From: Ruminococcus sp. | Lineage (GTDB): Bacteria > Bacillota > Clostridia > Oscillospirales > Ruminococcaceae | Assembly: GCA_017558505.1 (NCBI GenBank) | Contig: JAFYUM010000006.1 | Span: 248,001-312,000 of the forward strand | Length of the DNA stretch: 64,000 nt | Reading direction: 5' to 3' | Shown here: piece by piece, positions 1 through 8,747 of the stretch | Numbering within the stretch: the first letter of the stretch is position 1 | How the letters are laid out: each line of letters begins with the position of its first letter | Translations under genes and position numbers: made by a program | The notes under the pieces: generated by a model | What the model was told of the DNA's origin: nothing | The model's database searches: none | What the model saw: only the letters and a program-made list of their open reading frames with translations

Positions 1-669
1 ACATCGCCGATGTATCGCAGCAGGGATTATCATAAGCTGACATTTTCCATGCTTTATTTTAAAAACGAAAAGTTTATCCTGCCTTTTTCGCATGATGAGG
101 TTGTTCATGGAAAGGGCAGCATTGTTGGGAAAATGAACGGTATCGAAAAATTTCCGCAGGCAAGAGCGATGTATCTGTATATGTATGCACATCCGGGAAA
201 AAAACTGAATTTTATGGGCAATGAGACAGGACAGTTAAGAGAGTGGAATGAAAATTGCCATATTGACTGGGAACTTCTTGAAAATCCCGAAAACAGTCGG
301 TTTAATCAGTTTATAAAGATGGTAAATCATATTTATCTGAAGCATGAAGCACTGCATTATGATTATGAAGATGACAATTTCAAATGGGTTGACTGCGACT
401 CTGAGGATGATTGTATATACGCTTTTCTTCGCAAGGGGGAGTATGAAGATATTCTGGCGGTTTTCAATTTGTCGGATTGGGGAAGAAGCGGATATACTGT
501 AAAAATCGGTGGTTATACAAAAGTTGATTTGCTTATTGACAGCGATTGGGAGAAGTTCGGCGGAGATGTATGTGAAAGTATTTCTTCTGTCCGCAATGGC
601 TTGTTGACTGTAGATATGCCGCCATATAGCGGAAAAATGTTTGTGATGTATAAAAAGGACGCTCGTTAA
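1..669 (+). CDS. glgB: 1,4-alpha-glucan branching enzyme, C-terminal part
   Basis: The frame is open from base 1, so this is the 3' end of a gene that begins outside the window. The product would introduce alpha-1,6 branches into glycogen in the cytoplasm. What is seen: the GH13 conserved region IV motif FSHDEV followed by VHGKGSI, then MGNETGQ and the C-terminal all-beta domain ending in MPPYSGKMFVMYKK. These are characteristic of GlgB rather than of amylases. About 220 residues are present out of a usual 620-680. The stop codon lies in the loop of a bidirectional terminator shared with the convergent regulator gene. Confidence 0.93.
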   Translation, partial: TSPMYRSRDYHKLTFSMLYFKNEKFILPFSHDEVVHGKGSIVGKMNGIEKFPQARAMYLYMYAHPGKKLNFMGNETGQLREWNENCHIDWELLENPENSRFNQFIKMVNHIYLKHEALHYDYEDDNFKWVDCDSEDDCIYAFLRKGEYEDILAVFNLSDWGRSGYTVKIGGYTKVDLLIDSDWEKFGGDVCESISSVRNGLLTVDMPPYSGKMFVMYKKDAR

Positions 670-680
670 AGCGTCCTTTT
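653..680. terminator. Bidirectional terminator between glgB and AraC-type regulator
   Basis: Ten-base perfect stem (arms 653-662 and 671-680, aaaaggacgc / gcgtcctttt) with an eight-base loop. A/T tails on both sides mean it can serve both convergent genes. The glgB stop codon lies inside the hairpin. Confidence 0.85.
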
Positions 681-681
681 G

Positions 682-2889
682 TCATTTATTTTCCCTGTAT
701 TCGCTTGGGGACATACCCTCTGCGGCCTTGAACTGCCGCACAAAATAGTTGTAGGAGGAATAACCGCATTCTTTTGAAACATCTGTAACTGTCATATCAG
801 AAGAAGTCAGCAGCTCTTTAGCCTTTTCAAGCCGGCATTCAATCATATCCATGATTATACTCTTGCCGAAATACTGCTTGTACATCTTTTGGAGATAGCT
901 TTTACTCAAATAAAGCTCTGATGCAATATCGTTGACATTCCATGGCAGTTCAGGATTTTTCATAATTCTGCCGCGGAGCAGGCAAAGCTTCTCGTATTGC
1001 GGATTTTCAGCCGATTCTGTTACAGTGTAACTGTAAATTCTGTTGAGTGCCGCTTTGTGCAGACAGGTTCCCGGAGAAATTTCTGCGAAAAGGGGCTGAA
1101 TATCTGTTCCTATGGTGAAGTTGATATTGCAGTTGTTGTTTTCACTGAAACGGGAATGCTTTACTTTTTCCGAAAGGTGGGCGTAAATTTCTTCGCTTCT
1201 GTTTTTTCTGGTGGTAATTATCGCAAAGGAGTAGACAGACCATATGCCGCAGATTTCATCTTCCTTGATACATTCACGGATAAAGCCTGCAAAAGCCGAT
1301 GTTATACGGCTGCATTTATCGTCATCGCCCTGATATTGGGCATCGTTGAGTCCCGAAAGCTGTATACGGATAAATTCAACGTTGTCGGATTTTTTTCGTA
1401 ATTCTGAAATCCGCTTGGAAAATTCCTTCTTAACACCTGTTCTGTTGAGAAGTCCCGTGTTGTTATCGTAGTGCATTGCATGGCTTGCTTTGATAATCGT
1501 TTTGTCCAGAATGGATTTTATCCGTACCTGTTCAAGTGCCACGTTTATATAATTTATCCAGTGCAGGTAAAGCTCGCTGAAACTCATAGGAAGCTTACCG
1601 AAAGATATAGAGGAGTAGCCGAAAAAATTGTCATTGAAGTGCAGCGGTGTAATGAAATAAGCAAGTGGATATGGGAGTTCTTCGTTGTAGTCGGGGAGAA
1701 TATCCTCGGAGGAGAAGAAAGTGATGTTGTCAAAACGGCGGAACGCTCCGTCTTTTGAAAGGACAACCTTCATTTCATCGCCTGTTTCAAATGTAAGACT
1801 GTCTGTAAGTTTTCCGTTTTTGCAGTCGATATATTTTTTTGTAAGGCATATGTTCATGTGTTTCATTTTATGAATGTAGTAGGTATAGTTGTCAAGTCTG
1901 TCTGCAAAATCTTCGGGATTTGATGTGTTCGTAATGTCAAAAAGCATATCCCTGTGGAGAATATCATCCTCGTAGGCACGCAACATTCTGTCTTGGCGTG
2001 ATAGAGCCTGTAAGGGCGGATTGTCGCATCCGCAGCTCTGTGCAGGACAGAAATTGCCCATTTCATCGCGTACCTTACGGCATATCTTTCCCGTAATCAA
2101 GCGGTAAATGCGACGGAATGCCTCTGCACCAAGCTGAAAATTCGGTCGGCGGTAGCTTGCAATACGTGGGATATTGCTTTTTCCTTCCTCGGAAGCGTCA
2201 TAGCCTGTAACGGCTATATCCTCCGGGACGCTTATACCGCCCCTGATAAGTGCCTCTGTAAGGGCGATGGCTGAAATGTCATTTCCGCATACAACAGCTT
2301 CAGGACGGTCGATATCCCCTCTGATTATCTTTGCGGCAAGTTCTTCGGCGGCATTTTTCCAGAAGTCACCATACAGGCAGCGTTCCTTTCTGAAACTGAG
2401 GCCGTGATTTTTCATGGAGGTAACAAAGCCTCTCATACGCTCCTCTGAAACAAAAAACTTTTTCGGACCTGTAAGACAGTATATTTTTTTGTAGCCGTGA
2501 ACGTCAATGAGGTGGTCAGTAATCTGTTCAAAAGCGGTACAGTCGTCAATTGCTGTGGATTCGAACAGCTTATGCTCCTGGCTGTCGAGAAGCATTACCG
2601 GTTTCCCTGTGGCTATGAGGAGATTATCTATATAAGTCTTTACCCCTTCATCATAGAAGGTATTACGGTCATAGAGAAAACCGTCAAAGCGGCGTGATTT
2701 AATAAGCTTGAAAATTTCCTTTTCTGCCTGCTTGTGTGTGTTGTTCACATAAAAGTTATGAAGCGGAGCAAGAATGACAATATTGCAGTTTGTTTTAAAT
2801 GCCTGTGAAATTATGCCTTTTAGTATTTCTATCTGAAAATTTATCTGGCATTCGGCAACAATTACGCCTATGAGCAATCGCTTTTTCAT
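682..2889 (-). CDS. AraC-family regulator with LacI-type sugar-binding domain and degenerate GGDEF-like domain
   Basis: Predicted 735-residue cytoplasmic transcription factor. Residues about 1-290 resemble the periplasmic-binding-protein-like sensor of LacI/XylR regulators (MKKRLLIGVIV start, GYDASEEG, AVVCGNDISAIAL). Around residue 475 there is DNNTGLLNRTG, the usual opening of GGDEF domains, but the GGDEF signature itself is absent, so cyclase activity is unlikely. The last 100 residues are a typical two-HTH AraC DNA-binding domain (VNDIASELYLSKSYLQKMYK, then VSKECGYSSYNYFVRQFK). I chose the ATG at 2889 because a GGAGG box lies seven bases upstream; a longer upstream frame has no binding site. 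It is divergent from the rhamnogalacturonan lyase gene and may regulate it in response to a plant sugar, which is inference. Confidence 0.85.
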   Translation of the reverse strand: MKKRLLIGVIVAECQINFQIEILKGIISQAFKTNCNIVILAPLHNFYVNNTHKQAEKEIFKLIKSRRFDGFLYDRNTFYDEGVKTYIDNLLIATGKPVMLLDSQEHKLFESTAIDDCTAFEQITDHLIDVHGYKKIYCLTGPKKFFVSEERMRGFVTSMKNHGLSFRKERCLYGDFWKNAAEELAAKIIRGDIDRPEAVVCGNDISAIALTEALIRGGISVPEDIAVTGYDASEEGKSNIPRIASYRRPNFQLGAEAFRRIYRLITGKICRKVRDEMGNFCPAQSCGCDNPPLQALSRQDRMLRAYEDDILHRDMLFDITNTSNPEDFADRLDNYTYYIHKMKHMNICLTKKYIDCKNGKLTDSLTFETGDEMKVVLSKDGAFRRFDNITFFSSEDILPDYNEELPYPLAYFITPLHFNDNFFGYSSISFGKLPMSFSELYLHWINYINVALEQVRIKSILDKTIIKASHAMHYDNNTGLLNRTGVKKEFSKRISELRKKSDNVEFIRIQLSGLNDAQYQGDDDKCSRITSAFAGFIRECIKEDEICGIWSVYSFAIITTRKNRSEEIYAHLSEKVKHSRFSENNNCNINFTIGTDIQPLFAEISPGTCLHKAALNRIYSYTVTESAENPQYEKLCLLRGRIMKNPELPWNVNDIASELYLSKSYLQKMYKQYFGKSIIMDMIECRLEKAKELLTSSDMTVTDVSKECGYSSYNYFVRQFKAAEGMSPSEYRENK

Positions 2890-3127
2890 CATTTCACCTC
2901 CTGTGTAATATAATATATCTGTAAAAAAGTACAAAAAATCATTGAAATTCTGAAATCTGAATGGTATAATGTATAAGTGGAGTGCGGACGCTTTCGGACG
3001 TCTGCATATTTCCACTGATATTCCTGTTATGTACTATTATATCATACATCTGAAGGAATTGCAAGACAAAAATGCATACCGGATAATATAACGTAAAATA
3101 ATCCTTTACATTGAATATTATTATTAA

Positions 3128-3156
3128 TTGAAATACAGGTTAAAATTGTGTATAAT
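3128..3156 (+). promoter_or_regulatory. Promoter of the rhamnogalacturonan lyase gene
   Basis: TTGAAA (3128-3133), 17-base spacer, TATAAT (3151-3156). It lies about 110 bases upstream of the start codon, leaving a leader of roughly 100 nt. Confidence 0.75.
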
Positions 3157-3264
3157 ATGTTTGTAGTCAGAGAATGTCACAAGAATCGCACGGAGTTATT
3201 GCCTGTTTTGTGGATTATTTATCAGTGCAGTTATCCGTAAAACAGTCAGACGGAGGAGATTTTT

Positions 3265-6200
3265 ATGAAGAACAAATTCAAACGCATACTTTCAGCGACA
3301 GCAGCCTTTGCAGTTGCGGCACCCCCCTCATTTGCTGTTCCTGCAACGGATTATACTCTTGAAGCAAATGCTGCTTCAAATGTTACGCTGGAATATCTCG
3401 ACAGAGGTATTACTGCTGTCAATACAGGCAGCGGTATGCTCGTAAGCTGGCGTTATCTTACTAATGATGACGATAATGCCGTGTATAAGCTCTATCGTGA
3501 CAACACTCTGATTTACACAAGCGAGGCAGGTAAGGCTACCTGTTACCTCGACTCACAGGGAAGTGCTTCATCAAAATATCGTGTTGATACCCTCTCATCA
3601 GACGGCACTCTGAAAGGCACAGAGAATTGTCGTTTTATTTCAGACAACACGTATTTTGATATTCCCATGACGCCTCCTACGGGTTCGGGTTGTACATACA
3701 GTCCAAATGATATGTCTGTGGGCGATATTGATGGCGACGGTCAGTATGAGCTTTTTGTCAAATGGGATCCCAGTAACTCACAGGATAACTCAAAGGGCGG
3801 CTATACAGGCAATGTATTTATTGATTGCGTAAGACTGGACGGTACAAGAGTATGGAGAATTGATCTTGGCGTCAATATCCGTGCTGGTGCACACTATACA
3901 CAGTTCTACGTAGCCGATTTTGACCTTGACGGAAAGGCAGAAATGACTTGCAAAACAGCCGATGGAACAAAGGACGGTACAGGAAAAGTAATAGGCGACG
4001 GCTCTAAGGATTACCGCAATGGTGACGGATATATTCTGGACGGCCCCGAATACTACACCCTCTTTGACGGTGCAACAGGTGCGGCACTTGACACAATCGA
4101 CTATGAGCCTGCACGAGGAACAGTCAACAGCTGGGGCGATAAGTACGGAAACCGTGTAGACCGTTTCTGGGGTTCAGTAGCTTATGTTGACGGAGTTCAT
4201 CCTTGTGTTATCACAGGACGAGGATATTACACACGTATGACAGCTGCCTGCTATGGCGTAGAGAATAAAAAGCTTGTGAAGAAATGGTACTTCGACACGG
4301 GAAACGATTCTTCTGCTCCGGGATACAGCGACGGAAATCACAACAGTATGCCTGCTGACGTTGACGGTGACGGAAAGCAGGAAATCATCACAGGTGCAAC
4401 CTGTATAGACGACAACGGCAAGGTTTTATGGTGTACCAATTTAGGACACGGCGATGCCATGCACCTTTCCGATTTTGAACCTGACAGAGCAGGTCTGGAG
4501 CTTTTTGTCTGCCATGAGGATAAATCATCAGGCTGGGGCGTAAGTATTTTAGAAGCCGCAACAGGTAAGACAATCTATCACGAAGATGGTCCAAAAGATA
4601 CAGGACGATGCGGTGCGGCAAACGTGATTTCCGCAAATCCCGGTTCGGAATACTGGGGGCCATACACAAACGGTACTCTTAATGTAAACGGAGGACAGGT
4701 ATCCTCCGCAAAGGGTGCACAGAACTTCTTCATCTACTGGGACGGCGACCTTGAAAGAGAATATCTTGACGGCGGTGACGCTTCACCTGCCACAATTTCA
4801 AAGATGAACGCAAGCGGTGGAATTGATACACTTCTTACAACCACAGGATTTATCACCAATAACTCCACAAAGGCTAATCCATGCCTTTCTGCCGATCTGT
4901 TCGGCGACTGGCGTGAGGAACTTATTGTAAGAGCCGCAGATAACAATTCAGTAAGAATTTACTGCACACCCTATCAGACCGACTACCGCATAACAACTCT
5001 TATGCACGACGCACAGTACCGTATGCAGGTATCTTCACAGAATACCGCATACAATCAGCCTCCTCATACAAGCTTTTTCCTTGGCACAGGCTATGACCTT
5101 CCCGCAAGACCGACCGACACGGTCAACACAAACGGAATCACGGAAAACACCTCAAAGACAGGTGCTGTAATCAACACAGGATACAATTACAGGATAAAGA
5201 ACAAGAAAAGCGGTTTATATCTGGAGGTAGCTGATGCCCTTGCTGAAAATGGTGCCAATGTTCAGCAGGGTACCACAGGTGAAGCTGTATGGAGTTTTGC
5301 AGAATCAGCCGCAGGAGGTTATTACTATATCTATTCCGCACTGGGCGACGGAAAGACATTTTTACTCGATGTTGACTCTGCAAAGGCAGAGAACGGTACA
5401 AACATCGGAATTTGGGATAATACCAATAGCGACGCACAGCTTTTCAAGCTTGTTGACAACGGTGATGGTACATACGCAATATGCACCAAGGCATCAAAGG
5501 ACGCAAGCGGTATAGGCATAGCGGATGCCTCAACAGAAGCAGGTGCAAATGTTATTGAATGGGAATGTAACGACAGTGACGACCAGAAGTGGATTCTGGA
5601 AATTAAATATTATACAGTAAGCGGCAATATCGTAAAGGAGCTTGCCGTTAAGGATACAGATAACTGTTATGACTGGAAAATATCAGAAAATGCGGCGGTA
5701 GGCTCTCTCATCTACGGTGACAGGGAATTTATATATACACAGCTTCCTGATTTTCTTGCAGGAGCTGAAATGATACAAACAGCCTGCGATTCAAAGAACA
5801 GCAAAAATGAGCTTGCAGAGTTTATAGCAGAAAAGGATGTAAAAGTATATGTGCTTCTTGATACACGTGTTCAGGAGTCTATGGGAGTAATTCCTGAATG
5901 GCTCAACAGCTGGACAAAGATCTCGGAGCAGGCGGCAAGCAGCAACGATGTGAAGTTTGATATATACGAAAAGTCTGTAAAGGCAGGAGAACTTGTTTCG
6001 CTTGGTACAAATACAACTTCCTACAACGTAATGAATTATGCGGTTCTCGTCAAGACGGATGAAACTACGACAACTACCACCCCTGTTGAAGTTCTTGCAG
6101 GTGATGCAAATTGTGACGGAGTCGTTTCAATTGCGGATGCGGCGGCAATTTTCCAGTGTATAGGAAATTCCGATAAGTATGCTTTATCGGAACAGGGTGA

Positions 6201-6306
6201 GAAAAATGCTGATGTTTCAGGTGGTGGCGACGGCATTACAGCCGCCGATGCTATTGCTATTCAGAAATTCGATGCAGGACTTATATCTGTCCTGCCCGAA
6301 AAATAA
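3265..6306 (+). CDS. Secreted rhamnogalacturonan lyase (PL11-type) with ricin-like module and dockerin
   Basis: 1013 residues. An N-terminal signal peptide (KRILSATAAFAVAAP) indicates export. Residues about 40-620 match the PL11 eight-bladed propeller lyases (YesW type): repeated calcium-binding DIDGDGQYELFVKWDPSN and DVDGDGKQEI motifs and the NQPPHTSFFLGTGYDLPARP ending. These enzymes cleave rhamnogalacturonan I by beta-elimination. Residues about 640-780 form a ricin-type beta-trefoil (repeated QxW-like units, VWSF, QLFKLV, QKWIL). Residues about 783-930 are a further module I cannot name. A Thr-rich linker then leads to a type I dockerin (GDANCDGVVSIADAAAIFQ and DGITAADAIAIQ), so the enzyme should dock on a cellulosomal cohesin. 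Start supported by GGAGGAG eight bases upstream. No scaffoldin is in the window. Confidence 0.92.
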   Translation: MKNKFKRILSATAAFAVAAPPSFAVPATDYTLEANAASNVTLEYLDRGITAVNTGSGMLVSWRYLTNDDDNAVYKLYRDNTLIYTSEAGKATCYLDSQGSASSKYRVDTLSSDGTLKGTENCRFISDNTYFDIPMTPPTGSGCTYSPNDMSVGDIDGDGQYELFVKWDPSNSQDNSKGGYTGNVFIDCVRLDGTRVWRIDLGVNIRAGAHYTQFYVADFDLDGKAEMTCKTADGTKDGTGKVIGDGSKDYRNGDGYILDGPEYYTLFDGATGAALDTIDYEPARGTVNSWGDKYGNRVDRFWGSVAYVDGVHPCVITGRGYYTRMTAACYGVENKKLVKKWYFDTGNDSSAPGYSDGNHNSMPADVDGDGKQEIITGATCIDDNGKVLWCTNLGHGDAMHLSDFEPDRAGLELFVCHEDKSSGWGVSILEAATGKTIYHEDGPKDTGRCGAANVISANPGSEYWGPYTNGTLNVNGGQVSSAKGAQNFFIYWDGDLEREYLDGGDASPATISKMNASGGIDTLLTTTGFITNNSTKANPCLSADLFGDWREELIVRAADNNSVRIYCTPYQTDYRITTLMHDAQYRMQVSSQNTAYNQPPHTSFFLGTGYDLPARPTDTVNTNGITENTSKTGAVINTGYNYRIKNKKSGLYLEVADALAENGANVQQGTTGEAVWSFAESAAGGYYYIYSALGDGKTFLLDVDSAKAENGTNIGIWDNTNSDAQLFKLVDNGDGTYAICTKASKDASGIGIADASTEAGANVIEWECNDSDDQKWILEIKYYTVSGNIVKELAVKDTDNCYDWKISENAAVGSLIYGDREFIYTQLPDFLAGAEMIQTACDSKNSKNELAEFIAEKDVKVYVLLDTRVQESMGVIPEWLNSWTKISEQAASSNDVKFDIYEKSVKAGELVSLGTNTTSYNVMNYAVLVKTDETTTTTTPVEVLAGDANCDGVVSIADAAAIFQCIGNSDKYALSEQGEKNADVSGGGDGITAADAIAIQKFDAGLISVLPEK

Positions 6307-6344
6307 GATAATCCTATTTCTATCATAATACCCTTTCTGAAAGG

Positions 6345-6369
6345 CTCTCCGTTAATTCGGGGAGTTTTT
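6345..6369 (+). terminator. Terminator after the rhamnogalacturonan lyase gene
   Basis: Seven-base stem (6345-6351 with 6358-6364, one G-T pair) followed by a T-run. Confidence 0.7.
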
Positions 6370-6381
6370 CGTTTTATTTCA

Positions 6382-6410
6382 TTGACAGAAAAAAGAAAAT
6401 ATGGTATCAT
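6382..6410 (+). promoter_or_regulatory. Promoter of the ABC-F gene
   Basis: TTGACA (6382-6387), 17-base spacer, TATCAT (6405-6410). The expected transcription start near 6417 lies downstream of the first in-frame ATG at 6401, which supports the later start at 6446. Confidence 0.75.
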
Positions 6411-6445
6411 TATATAAGTTCATTAAAGATGTAAAGGAAGATATT

Positions 6446-8371
6446 ATGCTTGTCAGTCTGAATAATATAAATAAGATATATAACGGAAAGCAGATACTTA
6501 CAAATGTATCCCTTACTGTTGACGAAAACGATAAAATCGGACTTGTGGGCAATAACGGCTGTGGCAAGTCCACCTTGCTGAAAATTCTCACAGGCTCTGT
6601 TGAGCCGGACCGCTTCAGTGAAAAGGACGGTATAATTTCATTTGCCGCAAAGACTACCATAGGCTATCTGGAGCAGATGGGCGGTCTTGACTCTGACAAA
6701 ACCGTTATGGAGGAAATGAACAGGGTTTTTGAGCCTGTTCACAAAGCTATGGAACGTCTGCGTGATATTGAGCTTGAAATTCAGCTCGGCGACAATTCTT
6801 CCGCCGATGAATACCAGCAGCTTTCCTCGTGGCTTGAAGCCAATGACGGCTATAATACAGACGTTAAAATCCGCACAGTACTCAACGGTATGGGCTTCAC
6901 GGGAGAACAGCTCAACCGCACTGTATCGGGATTTAGCGGCGGCGAAAAAACACGTTTGTGTATCGCAAAACTGCTTCTTGAGGAGCCAAATCTGCTTATC
7001 CTTGACGAGCCGACAAACCACCTCGATTTCAAGACGATTATGTGGCTTGAGGACTATCTCCGCAGCTACCGTGGTGCTGTGCTTATCGTCAGCCACGACA
7101 GATATTTCCTTGACAGACTCTGCACTTCTGTTTGCGAAATTGAAAGAGGTATTCTCACACGCTATAAGGGTAACTATTCCGCATTTATCCGTCAGCGTGA
7201 GGAAAATACTGCCCGCCGTGAAAAAGAATATGAACAGCAGCAGAAGCAGATTGCAAAAATGGAGGATTATGTTGCACGAAATCTCGTTCGTGCCTCCACT
7301 ACAAAAATGGCGCAGAGCCGTAGAAAACAGCTTGAAAAAATTGAGCGTATAGAAAAGCCTTTTCATGAGGAAAAACACGCTAAAATCAGGTTTACATATG
7401 CTGTAGAGCCACCCATTGATGTTCTGAAGGTCAAGAATACTGATATTTCAGTAGGGGATGGACTGAACCGTAAAACTCTTGTAGATAGTGTCAGCTTTGA
7501 TGTTCGCAGAGGAGAAAAAATCGGAATTATCGGTGATAACGGCATAGGAAAATCAACTCTGCTGAAAATTATACAGGGGCTTCATCCTCATGAGGGCATA
7601 GTTCGTTGGAATACAAATATAAAAATATCCTATTTTGAGCAGGAGAGCACAAATCTCAACCGTGAACTCACTGTTATGGAGGAGCTGCACAGCCGTTATC
7701 CGTCTTTGTCGGATTTAGAGGTGCGTAATCTTCTTGCACAGGTTCGCTTTGTGGGCGAAAATGTTTTCAAGGAAACGGGCGTTATAAGCGGTGGCGAGCG
7801 TGCAAAGCTCTGTTTCGCCATTATGATGCAGGAGCACGGCAATGTGCTTATCCTTGACGAGCCCACAAACCACCTTGATTTAAGCTCCAAGGAGGCTATT
7901 GAAACGGCTCTGGAGGAGTACACAGGAACTATTATATTCGTATCCCATGACCGCTATCTTCTCAGCAAAATTGCTGACAGACTTATTGAACTGACTGACG
8001 GTTCATATCGTGAGCATAACTACGGCTTTGAGAAGTATCTGGATGTGCTCCGTGCCGAGCAGGCAGAGGAAAAACGCGCCGCTGATGCGGAAAAATTCGC
8101 AAAAGCCGCCGAAGCTGCAAAGGAGAATCAGGCTAAGACATACCGCAATAAACAGCAGAGAAGTGCTGATGCCGCACGCAAGAATGAAATGCGTCGCCTT
8201 GAAAAGGAAATTGACGAATTTCAGGCAAAAATTGACGTTCTCAGCGAGGATATAACCAAAGAAGAAGTGTACTCTGATTATGAACTGATGAACGCTAAAT
8301 GTCGTGAAATAGACGAATTAAAGAGCAAAATTGATGAAAATTTCGAAAAGCTTATTGAACTGGATGAATAA
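6446..8371 (+). CDS. ABC-F family ATP-binding protein (ribosome-associated type)
   Basis: 641 residues with two ABC ATPase domains in one chain and no membrane segments, the ABC-F arrangement. First domain: Walker A GNNGCGKST, signature SGGEKTRL, Walker B LLILDEPTNHLD. Second domain: GDNGIGKST, SGGERAKLC, VLILDEPTNHLD. A charged linker with predicted helices joins them, and the last 90 residues are a Lys/Glu-rich coiled coil, as in YdiF/Uup-like members. Such proteins bind the ribosomal E site and relieve stalls or confer antibiotic protection; which applies here cannot be told. Start at 6446 has AAGGAAG five bases upstream and lies downstream of a good promoter. Confidence 0.9.
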   Translation: MLVSLNNINKIYNGKQILTNVSLTVDENDKIGLVGNNGCGKSTLLKILTGSVEPDRFSEKDGIISFAAKTTIGYLEQMGGLDSDKTVMEEMNRVFEPVHKAMERLRDIELEIQLGDNSSADEYQQLSSWLEANDGYNTDVKIRTVLNGMGFTGEQLNRTVSGFSGGEKTRLCIAKLLLEEPNLLILDEPTNHLDFKTIMWLEDYLRSYRGAVLIVSHDRYFLDRLCTSVCEIERGILTRYKGNYSAFIRQREENTARREKEYEQQQKQIAKMEDYVARNLVRASTTKMAQSRRKQLEKIERIEKPFHEEKHAKIRFTYAVEPPIDVLKVKNTDISVGDGLNRKTLVDSVSFDVRRGEKIGIIGDNGIGKSTLLKIIQGLHPHEGIVRWNTNIKISYFEQESTNLNRELTVMEELHSRYPSLSDLEVRNLLAQVRFVGENVFKETGVISGGERAKLCFAIMMQEHGNVLILDEPTNHLDLSSKEAIETALEEYTGTIIFVSHDRYLLSKIADRLIELTDGSYREHNYGFEKYLDVLRAEQAEEKRAADAEKFAKAAEAAKENQAKTYRNKQQRSADAARKNEMRRLEKEIDEFQAKIDVLSEDITKEEVYSDYELMNAKCREIDELKSKIDENFEKLIELDE

Positions 8372-8460
8372 TCATTTTTTGCTATGTGGTGCTATTTCAA
8401 CATTATTTTTTGTCAGAAATTGTCTGAAATGCCAAAAATGACGATTGCGCGAAAAAACTA

Positions 8461-8489
8461 TTGAAAAATTATCGCAGATATGATATAAT
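8461..8489 (+). promoter_or_regulatory. Promoter of the SCIFF precursor gene
   Basis: TTGAAA (8461-8466), 17-base spacer, TATAAT (8484-8489). A strong match, consistent with high expression of a peptide precursor. Confidence 0.8.
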
Positions 8490-8526
8490 AAATACAAGCT
8501 ATTTTCGAAAAAAGGAGGTTTCTGTT

Positions 8527-8664
8527 ATGAAACATATCAAGACAATGAACAAGGCTAATCTCAAGGAGTCCGCAAAGAAGGGCGGCTGCGGCAATTGCCA
8601 GGCTTCTTGCCAGTCAGCTTGCAAGACTTCATGCACTGTTGCTAACCAGAAGTGCGAGAGATAA
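8527..8664 (+). CDS. scfA: SCIFF ranthipeptide precursor (six cysteines in forty-five residues)
   Basis: Exactly 45 residues with six cysteines at positions 21, 24, 28, 32, 36 and 43 (core GGCGNCQASCQSACKTSC). This is the defining pattern of the SCIFF family, nearly universal in Clostridia and matured by a dedicated radical SAM enzyme that forms thioether cross-links from Cys sulfur to acceptor residues. The leader MKHIKTMNKANLKESAKK is typical. Start chosen at 8527 with AAAGGAGG just upstream. The maturase follows after a hairpin that could let precursor transcripts exceed maturase transcripts. The biological role of mature SCIFF is, to my knowledge, unresolved. Confidence 0.96.
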   Translation: MKHIKTMNKANLKESAKKGGCGNCQASCQSACKTSCTVANQKCER

Positions 8665-8686
8665 GAGATTTTTCAGAAATCTTTAA

Positions 8687-8713
8687 GGGCAGTGTTATGC
8701 TGCCCTGTTTTTT
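8687..8713 (+). terminator. Attenuator-like terminator between SCIFF precursor and maturase
   Basis: Stem gggcag/ctgccc (8687-8692, 8700-8705) with a seven-base loop, followed by TGTTTTTTTT. It sits inside the presumed operon, so partial read-through would set the precursor-to-maturase ratio. Confidence 0.75.
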
Positions 8714-8747
8714 TCATTAGGGGATACTATTATAGGAGAGTGTATGT

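Noticed and set aside
1863..2700. Antisense frames inside the AraC-type regulator gene
   Set aside because: They have no ribosome binding sites or protein-like composition and are shadows of the real frame.
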